Positions 9,132-16,787 of a stretch of DNA of 35,278 nt are shown in pieces; positions within the stretch are counted from its first letter, which is position 1, and each line of letters opens with the position of its first letter. The position numbers and the translations under genes are program-made. The stretch is from CAYMUR01 sp964393615. GTDB taxonomy: Bacteria > Planctomycetota > Planctomycetia > Pirellulales > Pirellulaceae. Under the pieces are notes generated by a model. It saw nothing but the letters and a program-made list of their open reading frames with translations. It did not search any database and was not told the origin of the DNA. The stretch spans positions 1 to 35,278 of the forward strand of contig CAYMUR010000055.1 of NCBI GenBank assembly GCA_964393615.1. Direction: 5' to 3'.

Positions 9132-9401
9132 ATGCCCAACACGAATGCAGCCAAAAAACGACTTCGTCAAAACCTGGTCCATCGTCTCCGTAATCGTTCC
9201 ATCAAATCTGCAATCAAAACATCTTTGCGTCAAGTCCATGCAGCGCTGACCGCTGGCAATGTCGAAGAAAGTGAGACCCTCTATCGCTTGGCCGTGAAAA
9301 ATCTCGACCGCGCTGCGGCCCGCAATATCATCCACGCCAACCGCGCCGGTCGGATTAAATCTCGGCTGCAACGGCAAATTCTGTCTGCCAAGCAAGCCTA
9401 G
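9132..9401 (+). CDS. rpsT: 30S ribosomal protein S20
   Basis: An 89-residue, very basic three-helix protein that binds 16S rRNA in the 30S subunit. It starts MPNTNAAKKRLRQN and contains RSIKSAIKTSLRQ and the C-terminal block RAAARNIIHANRAGRIKSRL, all typical of S20; the length is normal. The ATG is fixed by the family N-terminus, but no Shine-Dalgarno sequence is present because a 17-bp tandem repeat runs up to position 9130. In E. coli S20 represses its own translation from a weak start, so an unusual initiation region here is notable. It is convergent with the pyrK-like gene. Confidence 0.97.
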   Translation: MPNTNAAKKRLRQNLVHRLRNRSIKSAIKTSLRQVHAALTAGNVEESETLYRLAVKNLDRAAARNIIHANRAGRIKSRLQRQILSAKQA

Positions 9402-9442
9402 TGGACCAAATTTCGTTGACTGAAATATTGGGTTGACCGGAA

Positions 9443-9470
9443 TGCTCGTGACTCTCCCTACGGGCGAGCA
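9443..9470. terminator. Weak hairpin after rpsT
   Basis: A 6-bp inverted repeat TGCTCG / CGAGCA with a 16-base loop lies in the 124-base space between convergent rpsT and the pyrK-like gene. There is no T-run. It is the only terminator candidate seen there. Confidence 0.25.
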
Positions 9471-9525
9471 GGGTCCTGAGATTAGCAGCGTCATCCTTTT
9501 CGAGGTGCGGTATCGTCGGCACTGG

Positions 9526-10398
9526 TTACCATTGTAACCGACAGGCGTCGAAAACCGGTCCCTCGACACATGTCCGTTGGTAGTCCCACTCGCCTGATTC
9601 ATCACAGACTTTGGCAACACAGCTAAAACAAATGCCAATGCCACAAGCCATAGGTGCCTCCAAAGAAACTTCACAGGAAACGTCGCGGTCAACCGCAATG
9701 GCACATGTGGCCTCAAGCATCGCTTCAGGTCCACAACTGACAATGTGACTCTTTCGATCTGTTTGATCAAGAACCTGCTGCAACACGTCCGTCACCAAGC
9801 CATGATGCCCCGCCGTCCCGTCATCGGTGGCCAGGTGAATGTCAACGTTTCGTTCCGTAAAATCATTCAGCCCCGCAAGTAAATCCGCGGTAGCAGCTCC
9901 ATAACAAAGCGTGACTCGTTCTGTCAAACATGGCTCCCGAGCAGGATCACCATAGCGTTCACGTCCCAAGTACTCGCTGGCCACTGCCGGGAACGGTGTG
10001 TATCCAATACCACCAGCTACCATCACCAAATGTTCCGTTGGTCTCGGCAAAAAACCGTTTCCCAGTGGCCCCCAAATATCCAATTTATCTCCTGATTCAC
10101 ATGCTTTTAAATGGTTCGTTAGTTTGCCAGTGACCAGGTAGACGATATCAATTCCCCAGGGACTACCACTGGAATCGCGGACGATGTCGTAAAGTGCAAA
10201 AGCTCGGCCCAGGAGCGGATCCTGGTACCCGTGCAGACGAACCATCACAAACTGGCCCGGTAGAACGCGCGCTGCCAGCTCAGGACATTCGATCCGCAAA
10301 CGATAGGTGTCGCGTGCAACACGGTGGTTGTCAACCGTTGTTACAGTTTGGACCAGGGCATGATCGGCGTAATAATTTGCGTGTAAAGGATTGTTCAT
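9526..10398 (-). CDS. pyrK: Dihydroorotate dehydrogenase electron-transfer subunit-like (PyrK family)
   Basis: A 290-residue FAD/NAD(P)-binding reductase ending in a [2Fe-2S] module. The FAD part has VLPGQFVMVRL (about 45-55) and LLGRAFALYD (about 62-71). The nucleotide part has MVAGGIGYTPFPAVA (about 126-140) and SCGPEAMLEA. Four C-terminal cysteines, C252, C257, C260 and C277 (ACGIGICFSCVAK then RTCVEGP), bind the cluster. This layout is that of PyrK, which passes electrons from dihydroorotate dehydrogenase to NAD+. No pyrD lies in the window, so it could instead be a related sulfide- or glutamate-synthase-type reductase subunit. Its ATG overlaps the stop of the upstream pseudouridine synthase gene by four bases (ATGA), which implies translational coupling. 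Confidence 0.85.
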   Translation of the reverse strand: MNNPLHANYYADHALVQTVTTVDNHRVARDTYRLRIECPELAARVLPGQFVMVRLHGYQDPLLGRAFALYDIVRDSSGSPWGIDIVYLVTGKLTNHLKACESGDKLDIWGPLGNGFLPRPTEHLVMVAGGIGYTPFPAVASEYLGRERYGDPAREPCLTERVTLCYGAATADLLAGLNDFTERNVDIHLATDDGTAGHHGLVTDVLQQVLDQTDRKSHIVSCGPEAMLEATCAIAVDRDVSCEVSLEAPMACGIGICFSCVAKVCDESGEWDYQRTCVEGPVFDACRLQW

Positions 10399-11267
10399 GA
10401 GCGTCCTGGACCGGATGTTTTCTTCGACTTTCGTGGTCCTGAGCGATCCGTTCCCGTCTTGTTCCGGGACTGCTGCGACCTGACCTGAGATTTACGTCGG
10501 GACTTCACAGCACGACCTGATTTCGGCTGAGTAAGCCGAGCAACCTCTTGACGACTCAACACGCGCACCGCCCCCGACGGCAGGTTGCCAAGTTTTAGCG
10601 GCCCAAAACGAACACGGCGCAAACGCATGACTTTATGACCTACCCGGGCCAACATACGACGGATCTCTCGGTTGCGACCTTCTTGAAGCACGATTTCCAG
10701 GTGAGTCGTGTGCTTGAGAATTTTTTTCACCGTAATACGAGTCGCTTTGGTAAATGCTTCCGCCAAATGAACTCCACGTCGGAGGCGTCCGAGTTCCTGT
10801 TGAGAAAGCTGCCCGGCAACCTCCACGGCATAAGTCTTCTCAACTTCAAATCGGGGATGTGCCAGGCGATGAGACAAATCACCATCGTTGGTGACAATGA
10901 TCAGCCCTTCGCTGGATCGGTCTAGTCGCCCCACGGTAAACAGCTGCTCTCCATCAGGTACCAAATCGATAACACGCATCCGCGATCCAGGATCCCGATT
11001 GGTACAAACGACGCCCGTCGGTTTGTTGACCAAATAATAAACAAGTTTTGGCCGTGCAAGTACTTCACCATCGACTCGAATTTCCTGCCGTTTAATGTCA
11101 ACTCGGCTCCCTAACTCTGTGATGACTTCCCGATCCACCTCAACTCGTCCCGCAAGAATCAACTGCTCACAACTGCGACGGCTGCCATATCCAGCAGCCG
11201 CAAGCGCTTTTTGCAGCCGCGGCTCCGAAAGGTTTGAATCCTGGGCAGATTGGGAATGTTTCATCAT
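10395..11267 (-). CDS. rluB: RsuA/RluB-family pseudouridine synthase
   Basis: Converts uridine to pseudouridine in ribosomal RNA. The 290-residue protein begins with an S4 RNA-binding domain (RLQKALAAAGYGSRRSCEQL, about 17-36). The catalytic domain follows, with GRLDRSSEGL (residues 113-122, catalytic Asp116), LVNKPTGVVCTN (about 79-90) and QEGRNREIRRML (about 195). This is the RsuA/RluB/RluE/RluF family; RluB (23S, position near 2605) is the most likely member for a protein of this length with a basic tail, but the target cannot be read directly. The last 45 residues are rich in R, K, S and T and look disordered. Two ATGs occur at 11267 and 11264. The stop overlaps the pyrK-like start. Confidence 0.9.
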   Translation of the reverse strand: MMKHSQSAQDSNLSEPRLQKALAAAGYGSRRSCEQLILAGRVEVDREVITELGSRVDIKRQEIRVDGEVLARPKLVYYLVNKPTGVVCTNRDPGSRMRVIDLVPDGEQLFTVGRLDRSSEGLIIVTNDGDLSHRLAHPRFEVEKTYAVEVAGQLSQQELGRLRRGVHLAEAFTKATRITVKKILKHTTHLEIVLQEGRNREIRRMLARVGHKVMRLRRVRFGPLKLGNLPSGAVRVLSRQEVARLTQPKSGRAVKSRRKSQVRSQQSRNKTGTDRSGPRKSKKTSGPGRS

Positions 11268-11724
11268 GGCACACTGCTAGTCGGGAGAAAAAACAGGCCT
11301 GCAGCGTCTTTCACATAGACAGCTACTCTATATCGAGCGTATTCGATGCCAAGGGTCCCTGGCAAGTGCCCCTGGCAAGTGCGCTCGTCGACAACTTCCG
11401 AACCGTCTCGCATACTCGACAAGGCAAGCACCATTATCGTACTGAAAATCGACCAATAAACCTCCCTCACAGACACTGCGGGCTGCCTATTTTTTGTCCA
11501 TTCCCCTCAGTTTGCATAAAAGGTTCACACAAATATGTTGGCACACCTTGTGTTCGCAAACATGAACACATCGTTAACATCTTGATTCAACTTAAATATT
11601 CCACCATCATTTTCGCAGCCAGCTTATCGCTGACCATCATTCTGGTGGTTGCCTCCGGCTAGCAGAGCTGCGTGCGCCATCAATGAGAAACCAGCACCAC
11701 CAGACCTTGGACCAGAATCTGTGG
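11268..11724. other. Intergenic stretch without a recognisable gene
   Basis: About 450 bases upstream of the pseudouridine synthase gene. It holds a two-copy 13-bp repeat and otherwise no motif, tRNA or convincing reading frame. A hydrophobic frame ending at 11662 on the plus strand has no start or family feature. Confidence 0.45.
11357..11382 (+). repeat. Two-copy 13-bp tandem repeat
   Basis: CCCTGGCAAGTGC occurs twice head to tail (11357-11369 and 11370-11382), without mismatch, in non-coding DNA. Confidence 0.85.
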
Positions 11725-12072
11725 CTAGTAAAGACGCGCCGGCAGTGGCGGAGCCAAATTGAGCGGGTACGATTGATTGCGTACTGCTTCTGGAATCTGC
11801 TTTTGATAATCGCGAGGACGCCCACCAATCACGTCAGGGCCAATGTCATTATCGGTATAGGGATCATGCGACATGGCACGAATTTGTTGCCTGGAAATAG
11901 TTCCCGGGTTGGACCAATCAGAACGTATCGCACAACCAATGTTTACCACCAAGCATAGCAAAAAACTTGATTTTGCGACAATTAGGATTCGTGGGGTATC
12001 ACCAAGTCGTCGTGCAATCACAAAAGTTTCGTGAATCTTGTCAATCGTCCGGCAAAACAAATCTGAAATCAT
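11725..12072 (-). CDS. Small membrane-anchored protein, probably conserved in planctomycetes
   Basis: A 115-residue product. It has one hydrophobic segment (about residues 29-47) ending in VNIGC, which resembles but does not strictly match a lipobox. The mature part is polar and includes SDWSNPGT, then DPYTDNDIGPDVIGGRPRDY. I recall similar proline/glycine motifs in short exported planctomycete proteins, but cannot name a function. The ATG at 12072 is chosen because GGGGGAG lies about 9 bases upstream on the minus strand; the frame could also open at GTG 12135. It is monocistronic as far as can be seen. A chance frame is possible, but the ribosome binding site and patterned C-terminus argue for a real gene. 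Confidence 0.55.
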   Translation of the reverse strand: MISDLFCRTIDKIHETFVIARRLGDTPRILIVAKSSFLLCLVVNIGCAIRSDWSNPGTISRQQIRAMSHDPYTDNDIGPDVIGGRPRDYQKQIPEAVRNQSYPLNLAPPLPARLY

Positions 12073-12336
12073 CACCCCGTGCTCCCCCGCTAAAAATCTT
12101 TTTCCTCGCCGTTCGTCAGACTGGACCGGACCCACAGATAACCTCCCAATTCCAGGCGCGAATTATAGGGATTACCATCTGTTGCGAAAGGGCAAGTTCA
12201 ACACGTTTTTTAGCACCAGCCCGACCTGCCAGCACTGCTTGTAGACAGGGCATGTGCCTGTTATCATAATCTTCCACTGGCTTAGCCCGCCAATAAACTG
12301 GCTTCTCCCGCATCTCGGGATGCAATCACGACATCG

Positions 12337-12375
12337 TCGCCGTAAATCGACGCAGGTCGCAGTAAATCGACGCAG
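12337..12375 (+). repeat. Two-copy 20-bp tandem repeat
   Basis: TCGCMGTAAATCGACGCAG is present at 12337-12355 and 12357-12375 (period 20, one mismatch) in the gap upstream of tatC. Confidence 0.8.
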
Positions 12376-12551
12376 TAATTTGAATTTACCTAGTACGATG
12401 TCGAGTTGACAAGCTGTAACTTGGGCGTGCCGGCTTTACTTCGTCACGTTATTTCCGAATCGTTCCACGTTTGTTTCAAGCCGCGCCCACGTTGATTCGT
12501 TGCTTTGCTTGTTCTATTTTGTTGTTTTGTTTTTCTGGGAGCACCACTAGC

Positions 12552-13655
12552 ATGGCCAAGCAACGAGACGAAGACCTTTTCGCCAAATCTACCATGACTT
12601 TTGGCGAACATCTCGAGGAGCTGCGAAAGACATTAATTCTGGCGCTTGGTGGGCTCATGCTGGGCTTCTGCATCGGGCTCGTGTTTGCCCCAACAGTAGT
12701 GGATGCCATCAAGCTTCCACTAAAAAAAGCGCTCGAACAATTTTATATCGACAAAGCATTACATGAATTAGAAATGACATACGAAGATCTGGATGATGAC
12801 ATCACAACTGACATCACAAATTTTGTCCAGAAAAAACAATTTGTTCCAGACGAGATCTACATTGAACTAGCTGAGTTAACGCGTCTCAGTCGTCAGTTTG
12901 ACCAGCAGGAGCAATTTCCAGAAGACAGCAATGTCAACCTGCTCAACAAGACACCAGCCGAAAACGACACCCTGCCTAACTCACCAGGCCCTAACTCACC
13001 AGGTAATGATCGCTTGCCTGCACCTTCGGCATCCATGGTGCATACCCGTATCTGGCGCCCATTGGATGCAACGATCACCACACTCAATGCCCAAGAAGCG
13101 TTTATGATTTATCTGAAAGCAGGATTGGTCGCAGGAATTGTATTATCCAGCCCATGGATGTTCTGGCATATCTGGACATTCGTAGCAGCCGGTTTGTACG
13201 GTCATGAAAAGCGATACGTTTACATTTTTCTGCCGTTCAGTCTGGCCCTGTTCCTAAGTGGAGTCGCGTTGGCATACTTCTTCGTATTCGAACCGGTATT
13301 GAATTTCTTATTAAGTTTTAACCGCACGATGGACATCGAAGCGGAACCTAGAATCAGTGAATGGCTCAGCTTTGTACTGTTCTTACCTCTCGGCTTCGGG
13401 ATCAGTTTTCAATTACCACTGGTCATGTTGTTTATGGAACGCATTGGCGTGTTCACCATCGATAGCTATCTCACCAGATGGCGTATCGCCATCCTGATAA
13501 TCTTTACCACGGCCATGTTCCTGACGCCCGCAGATCCCATGAGCATGTTGTTAATGGCGGTCCCATTAACCTTGCTTTATTTTGGTGGTGTCTTACTGTG
13601 CAAATGGATGCCACGCCTGCGCAGCCCTTTGGAGCCACCAGACGAGACCATCTGA
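12552..13655 (+). CDS. tatC: Sec-independent translocase TatC with enlarged first periplasmic loop
   Basis: TatC is the membrane receptor for twin-arginine signal peptides. The hallmark FGEHLEELRKTL (residues 17-28) precedes helix 1, and SSPWMFWHIWTFVAAGLYGHE (about 199-219) is the family's central motif, followed by the remaining helices up to about residue 350. The protein has 367 residues against about 250 in E. coli. The excess is a hydrophilic insertion at about residues 65-170 between helices 1 and 2, containing an acidic helix and a linker with two NSPGP-like repeats. ATG 12552 is chosen because GGGAG lies 10 bases upstream and the motif follows; the ORF extends upstream without support. 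The PII gene follows 160 bases on. No tatA lies in the window. Confidence 0.93.
   Translation: MAKQRDEDLFAKSTMTFGEHLEELRKTLILALGGLMLGFCIGLVFAPTVVDAIKLPLKKALEQFYIDKALHELEMTYEDLDDDITTDITNFVQKKQFVPDEIYIELAELTRLSRQFDQQEQFPEDSNVNLLNKTPAENDTLPNSPGPNSPGNDRLPAPSASMVHTRIWRPLDATITTLNAQEAFMIYLKAGLVAGIVLSSPWMFWHIWTFVAAGLYGHEKRYVYIFLPFSLALFLSGVALAYFFVFEPVLNFLLSFNRTMDIEAEPRISEWLSFVLFLPLGFGISFQLPLVMLFMERIGVFTIDSYLTRWRIAILIIFTTAMFLTPADPMSMLLMAVPLTLLYFGGVLLCKWMPRLRSPLEPPDETI
12974..13003 (+). repeat. In-frame 15-bp tandem duplication inside tatC
   Basis: SCCTAACTCACCAGG occurs twice (12974-12988 and 12989-13003), one mismatch, and encodes a doubled asparagine-serine-proline-glycine motif in the periplasmic loop insertion of TatC. 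Confidence 0.85.
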
Positions 13656-13817
13656 CCGGAATGCCAATGGCTGAAACCCGGTACTACACAGCAATTTCCG
13701 GGACTTCCAGTGGGTCTTTCTGAAACCATCTTGCCGGCCGAGGACGGCTACCCTAAACTCGGTGAGCGCCAATCACAAAGCGACCGCACTAACAAACCTA
13801 TTTGGGGAGCCACGGTG

Positions 13818-14165
13818 ATGAAGCTAATCCTTGCCATCATTCAACCCAACCGACTGGAAGAGGTCAAAAAAGCACTCACCGAAGTCGAAGTATTTCGACT
13901 AACCGTCGTAGATTGCCAAGGTTTTGGACGGCAGAAAGGGCATGTTGAGGTCTACCGTGGACACGAGTTCTCCGTGAACCTGTTGCGGAAAGTACAACTT
14001 CAGATTGCTGTCAATGAAGAATTTGTAGAACCCACTGTCAATGCAATCATTCAAGGCGGTCGCACAGGTGAAAAAGGCGAAATCGGAGACGGTAAGATCT
14101 TTATACTACCGCTTGATGAATGTGTCCGCATTCGAACCGGTGAACGTGGCACCGAAGCAATCTGA
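13818..14165 (+). CDS. glnB: PII signal-transduction protein (GlnB/GlnK family)
   Basis: PII proteins are trimers that sense ATP/ADP and 2-oxoglutarate and adjust nitrogen metabolism. The 115-residue product starts MKLILAIIQPNRLEEVK, has the T-loop framed by GFGRQKGHVEVYRGHE and the nucleotide loop TGEKGEIGDGKIF, and ends RIRTGERGTEAI; all are standard. The residue at position 51, the tyrosine uridylylated by GlnD in E. coli, is phenylalanine (EFSV), while Tyr46 is kept; position 49, the cyanobacterial phosphoserine, is histidine. ATG 13818 follows a GGGGAG ribosome binding site; a longer frame upstream is not needed. No amtB or glnA is adjacent, so the glnB/glnK distinction is not resolvable. 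Confidence 0.93.
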   Translation: MKLILAIIQPNRLEEVKKALTEVEVFRLTVVDCQGFGRQKGHVEVYRGHEFSVNLLRKVQLQIAVNEEFVEPTVNAIIQGGRTGEKGEIGDGKIFILPLDECVRIRTGERGTEAI

Positions 14166-14184
14166 TCCACTGGAAAGCTTTGGC

Positions 14185-14394
14185 AACCATTTTCCGCAGA
14201 GAACCATTTTCCGCAGAGAACCATTTTCCGCAGAGAACCNNNNNNNNNNNNNNNNNNNNNNNNNNNNNNNNNNNNNNNNNNNNNNNNNNNNNNNNNNNNN
14301 NNNNNNNNNNNNNNNNNNNNNNNNNNNNNNNNNNNNNNNAACCATTTTCCGCAGAGAACCATTTTCCGCAGAGAACCATTTTCCGCAGAGAACC
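14185..14394. repeat. 17-bp tandem repeat array interrupted by the assembly gap
   Basis: AACCATTTTCCGCAGAG repeats head to tail: 14185-14201, 14202-14218 and 14219-14235 before the gap; 14340-14356, 14357-14373 and 14374-14390 after it, with a partial AACC at each edge. At least six identical copies exist; the true number is hidden by the gap. The array lies 19 bases after the PII stop, in the convergent space before ftsY. As 17 is not a multiple of 3, all frames stay open through it, creating spurious long ORFs. Confidence 0.97.
14240..14339. other. Assembly gap of 100 N
   Basis: Exactly 100 undetermined bases inside the 17-bp repeat array. A round 100 is the usual placeholder for a gap of unknown length, so the distance between the PII gene and ftsY is not known. 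Confidence 0.98.
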
Positions 14395-14604
14395 GACCAA
14401 GTGGACACTAGCCCGAAATTTCAGGAGTTACCTGCGTCCCAGGAACGTTTCCACAAGGATAGATTTCATGTTAAATTGCTGCATGAAACCACACAGCCTC
14501 TCTGCTCCATGATTCTAAACGGACAACTCTCCCCAACAAAGCAAGCGTGTTTAGCATGCAGTTACCGACAGAACAACGCTCGTCAGCGGACTGGCAAACC
14601 GTCC

Positions 14605-15525
14605 TTAGTTTATGTCGGCAAACAAGGCACCAACAAACTCATCCACATTAAATGGCGCCATATCATCTGCCCCTTCGCCCACGCCGATGTATTTCACTGG
14701 CAACTCAAATTGTTGTCGGATCGGAATGACGACGCCCCCTTTAGCCGTCCCGTCCAGTTTCGCGAGAACGATACCGGAACATTTCACCGACTCGGAAAAT
14801 CCTTTGGCCTGGCTGAGCCCATTTTGTCCTGCCGTAGCATCCAGTACCAATAATACTTCGTGAGGGGCTTCGGAAATCTGCTTCTCGATAACCCGTCGGA
14901 TTTTGCCAAGCTCTTGCATCAGATTCGACTGTGTCTGCAACCGACCAGCCGTATCGACAATACAAACATCTGCATTCAGTTCCAATGTCCGGGCCACAGC
15001 CGCATACGCCACACTGGCTGGATCCTGTCCAGAACTGCCGGTCACAATTTCGGCCCCCACCCGGTCCGCCCAAATCGATAATTGCTCCACGGCCGCTGCC
15101 CGAAAAGTGTCTCCCGCTCCCAGAACCACTTTTTTACCGTTGTTGACGAACATCTGTGCCACCTTGGCAATCGACGTAGTTTTTCCGGAACCGTTTACAC
15201 CGACCACCATGATGACCGTCGGCCCTGTTTCCGCCAACAGCAATGGTGTTTCGTCCTGGGCCATGAAGTCGCGCAATTTAACTTGCACAGCTTGCAACAG
15301 TTCGGCCATTGTGACAACACGTCCCCTGAATTCTTTCTGAATTTCGTCACGTATTTCCCGCGCAGGGCCACCGCCCATATCCGTGCGGACCAGCACCGCA
15401 AAGAGTTTCGTTAAAAATTCCTCGTCAACCAGTTGCCCTTCTTGCTTGAACAAATCACGAATATCGGTATTGAATACCTGGGCAGTTTTTTTGAGTCCCT
15501 GTCGAAATCGGCCAAATAGTGACAT
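14605..15525 (-). CDS. ftsY: Signal-recognition-particle receptor FtsY
   Basis: FtsY is the membrane-associated GTPase that receives SRP-bound ribosomes. The 306-residue protein has a helical N domain (residues 1-95), then the GTPase with GVNGSGKTT (P-loop, 109-117), GAGDTFRAAAVEQL (about 135), VDTAGRLQTQSNLM (about 190) and AKLDGTAKGG (about 255), and ends IGVGEGADDMAPFNVDEF. The long acidic A domain of E. coli FtsY is missing, as in many bacteria. ATG 15525 gives the family start; a TTG at 15537 with AGGA close upstream is the alternative. It is the last gene of a minus-strand run starting with coaE and converges on the PII gene across the repeat array. Confidence 0.96.
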   Translation of the reverse strand: MSLFGRFRQGLKKTAQVFNTDIRDLFKQEGQLVDEEFLTKLFAVLVRTDMGGGPAREIRDEIQKEFRGRVVTMAELLQAVQVKLRDFMAQDETPLLLAETGPTVIMVVGVNGSGKTTSIAKVAQMFVNNGKKVVLGAGDTFRAAAVEQLSIWADRVGAEIVTGSSGQDPASVAYAAVARTLELNADVCIVDTAGRLQTQSNLMQELGKIRRVIEKQISEAPHEVLLVLDATAGQNGLSQAKGFSESVKCSGIVLAKLDGTAKGGVVIPIRQQFELPVKYIGVGEGADDMAPFNVDEFVGALFADIN

Positions 15526-15651
15526 AGATAATGGCAAATGTGTCCTGGAGGAAAACGAAAGTCAATAATCACAATCTCAGATAGAAAATAGTTTAGCCAA
15601 ATACATCAACTTTTGAAGCCAGCAATGGCCTTAGTTGTTGGTCCGCCGGAA

Positions 15652-16062
15652 CTACTCGGCTCCTTGTTTACGAATAAAACGGTCAAGAATACCATTCACA
15701 AATTGGGACGATTGCTCTGCACCAAATCGTTTGGCCAGCTCCAGGGCTTCATTAATGGCTACTTTTTCAGGCGTCTCCGTATAGAGGATTTCGTAAGCAC
15801 CGAGGCGCAACACGTTGCGGTCCGTGACCGCCATACGTTCGAGTGCCCAATTTTCGGCTGCATCACTTAACATCTGGTCAAGTTCACCACGGTTTCGCCG
15901 TACGCCCGACAAGAGCGACCAGGCAAACTCCACCAACAATTCGTTCCCATGCAGCCGCGATTCCAGGAACAACTTAGAAGATTCCTGGTCGCTATCCGAA
16001 TTGAGATCGTCCTGGTAGAGGACTTGCAACACGACCTCACGGGCACGACTACGGCGTGGCAT
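15652..16062 (-). CDS. nusB: Transcription antitermination factor NusB
   Basis: NusB binds boxA RNA together with ribosomal protein S10 and supports antitermination in rRNA operons. The 136-residue all-helical protein begins MPRRSRAREVVLQVLYQ and contains WALERMAVTDRNVLRLGAYE and the motif KVAINEALELAKRFG, followed by FVNGILDRFIRK, as in all NusB. ATG 16062 is chosen over the frame opening at 16083 because AGGAGAAG lies just upstream. It follows ribH by about 80 bases, the common bacterial ribH-nusB pair, and precedes ftsY. Confidence 0.96.
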   Translation of the reverse strand: MPRRSRAREVVLQVLYQDDLNSDSDQESSKLFLESRLHGNELLVEFAWSLLSGVRRNRGELDQMLSDAAENWALERMAVTDRNVLRLGAYEILYTETPEKVAINEALELAKRFGAEQSSQFVNGILDRFIRKQGAE

Positions 16063-16143
16063 GACTTCTTCTCCTGTCAACAAATAATGGCTGAATGAAG
16101 CTTAAGCTATTACAAGGTATTAGACTACAGAACCTCCGTTCAA

Positions 16144-16611
16144 TCAGCCAAGTTTGGCACCGAGTTTGATCATTTCCAATGCTGCGTTCGCACATTCCAC
16201 GCCTTTATTTCCCACCTGACCACCGCTGCGGTGAATTGCTTGTTCCAGAGTGTTACATGTCAGGATTCCAAAGGGAATTGGCATGTCTGCATCGAGGGCA
16301 ATTTTACCGAGATTGTGGGCTACTTGACGATTGATATGTTCATCGTGGGTCGTCTCACCTCGAATGACTGCTCCTAATGCGACAATCGCGGCATATCGTT
16401 GGGAACGTGCAAACCGTTGCACAATGAGGGGAATCTCCCAGGCGCCTGGTACCCAAGCGACATCCAGGGCCGAGTCGTCAATTCCAGCGGAATGAAAAGT
16501 CGCGATAGCACCTTCCAGTAATTTAGTAGTGATCGTTTCATTATAACGAGACACAACAATCGCCACCCGACAGGGCGGACAAATCCCGTCACCGACAAAA
16601 GTTTTTGGCAC
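16144..16611 (-). CDS. ribH: 6,7-dimethyl-8-ribityllumazine synthase
   Basis: RibH joins 5-amino-6-ribitylaminouracil and 3,4-dihydroxybutanone phosphate in riboflavin synthesis and forms a large symmetric shell. The 155-residue protein has VVSRYNETIT (about 18), WVPGAWEIP (about 52), GAVIRGETTHDEHIN (about 80, with the catalytic histidine) and GNKGVECANAALEM near the C-terminus, and the length is normal. The start is a GTG at 16611 with AGGAG about 9 bases upstream. It sits between rho and nusB. No other rib gene and no FMN riboswitch sequence was seen. Confidence 0.96.
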   Translation of the reverse strand: MPKTFVGDGICPPCRVAIVVSRYNETITTKLLEGAIATFHSAGIDDSALDVAWVPGAWEIPLIVQRFARSQRYAAIVALGAVIRGETTHDEHINRQVAHNLGKIALDADMPIPFGILTCNTLEQAIHRSGGQVGNKGVECANAALEMIKLGAKLG

Positions 16612-16653
16612 AGATCAATACTCCTGATTAATTTCCTGTCAAATTCTCCACGA

Positions 16654-16679
16654 GCCTGCAGTTTTCAAAAAAAACAGGC
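16654..16679 (-). promoter_or_regulatory. Hairpin between rho and ribH
   Basis: GCCTG / CAGGC inverted repeat enclosing an A/T-rich loop with a run of eight A on the plus strand (U on the minus-strand transcript). It lies about 110 bases after the rho stop and 43 bases before the ribH start. The U-run is inside the loop, not after the stem, so a terminator role is doubtful. Confidence 0.25.
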
Positions 16680-16787
16680 GAATCGAGAATACTTAACAAG
16701 TGACACTTCACCAGGTCGCCGGGGTGTCCCCCAATACAACTTGCCGAGTAAACTGACGAGGGGAGGGAGCCACCCAACGCTTAACAA

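Noticed and set aside
8925..9770. 281-codon minus-strand frame
   Set aside because: Lies antisense to rpsT and across the 3' end of the pyrK-like gene; no motif.
14185..14394. CRISPR array
   Set aside because: Repeats are 17 bp and contiguous with no spacers; no cas genes.
14041..14853. Long plus-strand frame through the PII end, repeat and N-run, plus similar frames on the other strand
   Set aside because: Open only because the 17-bp repeat and the N-run contain no stop; overlaps ftsY antisense and has no family motif.
16612..16787. FMN riboswitch before ribH
   Set aside because: None of the conserved FMN-aptamer segments is present; only a simple hairpin.
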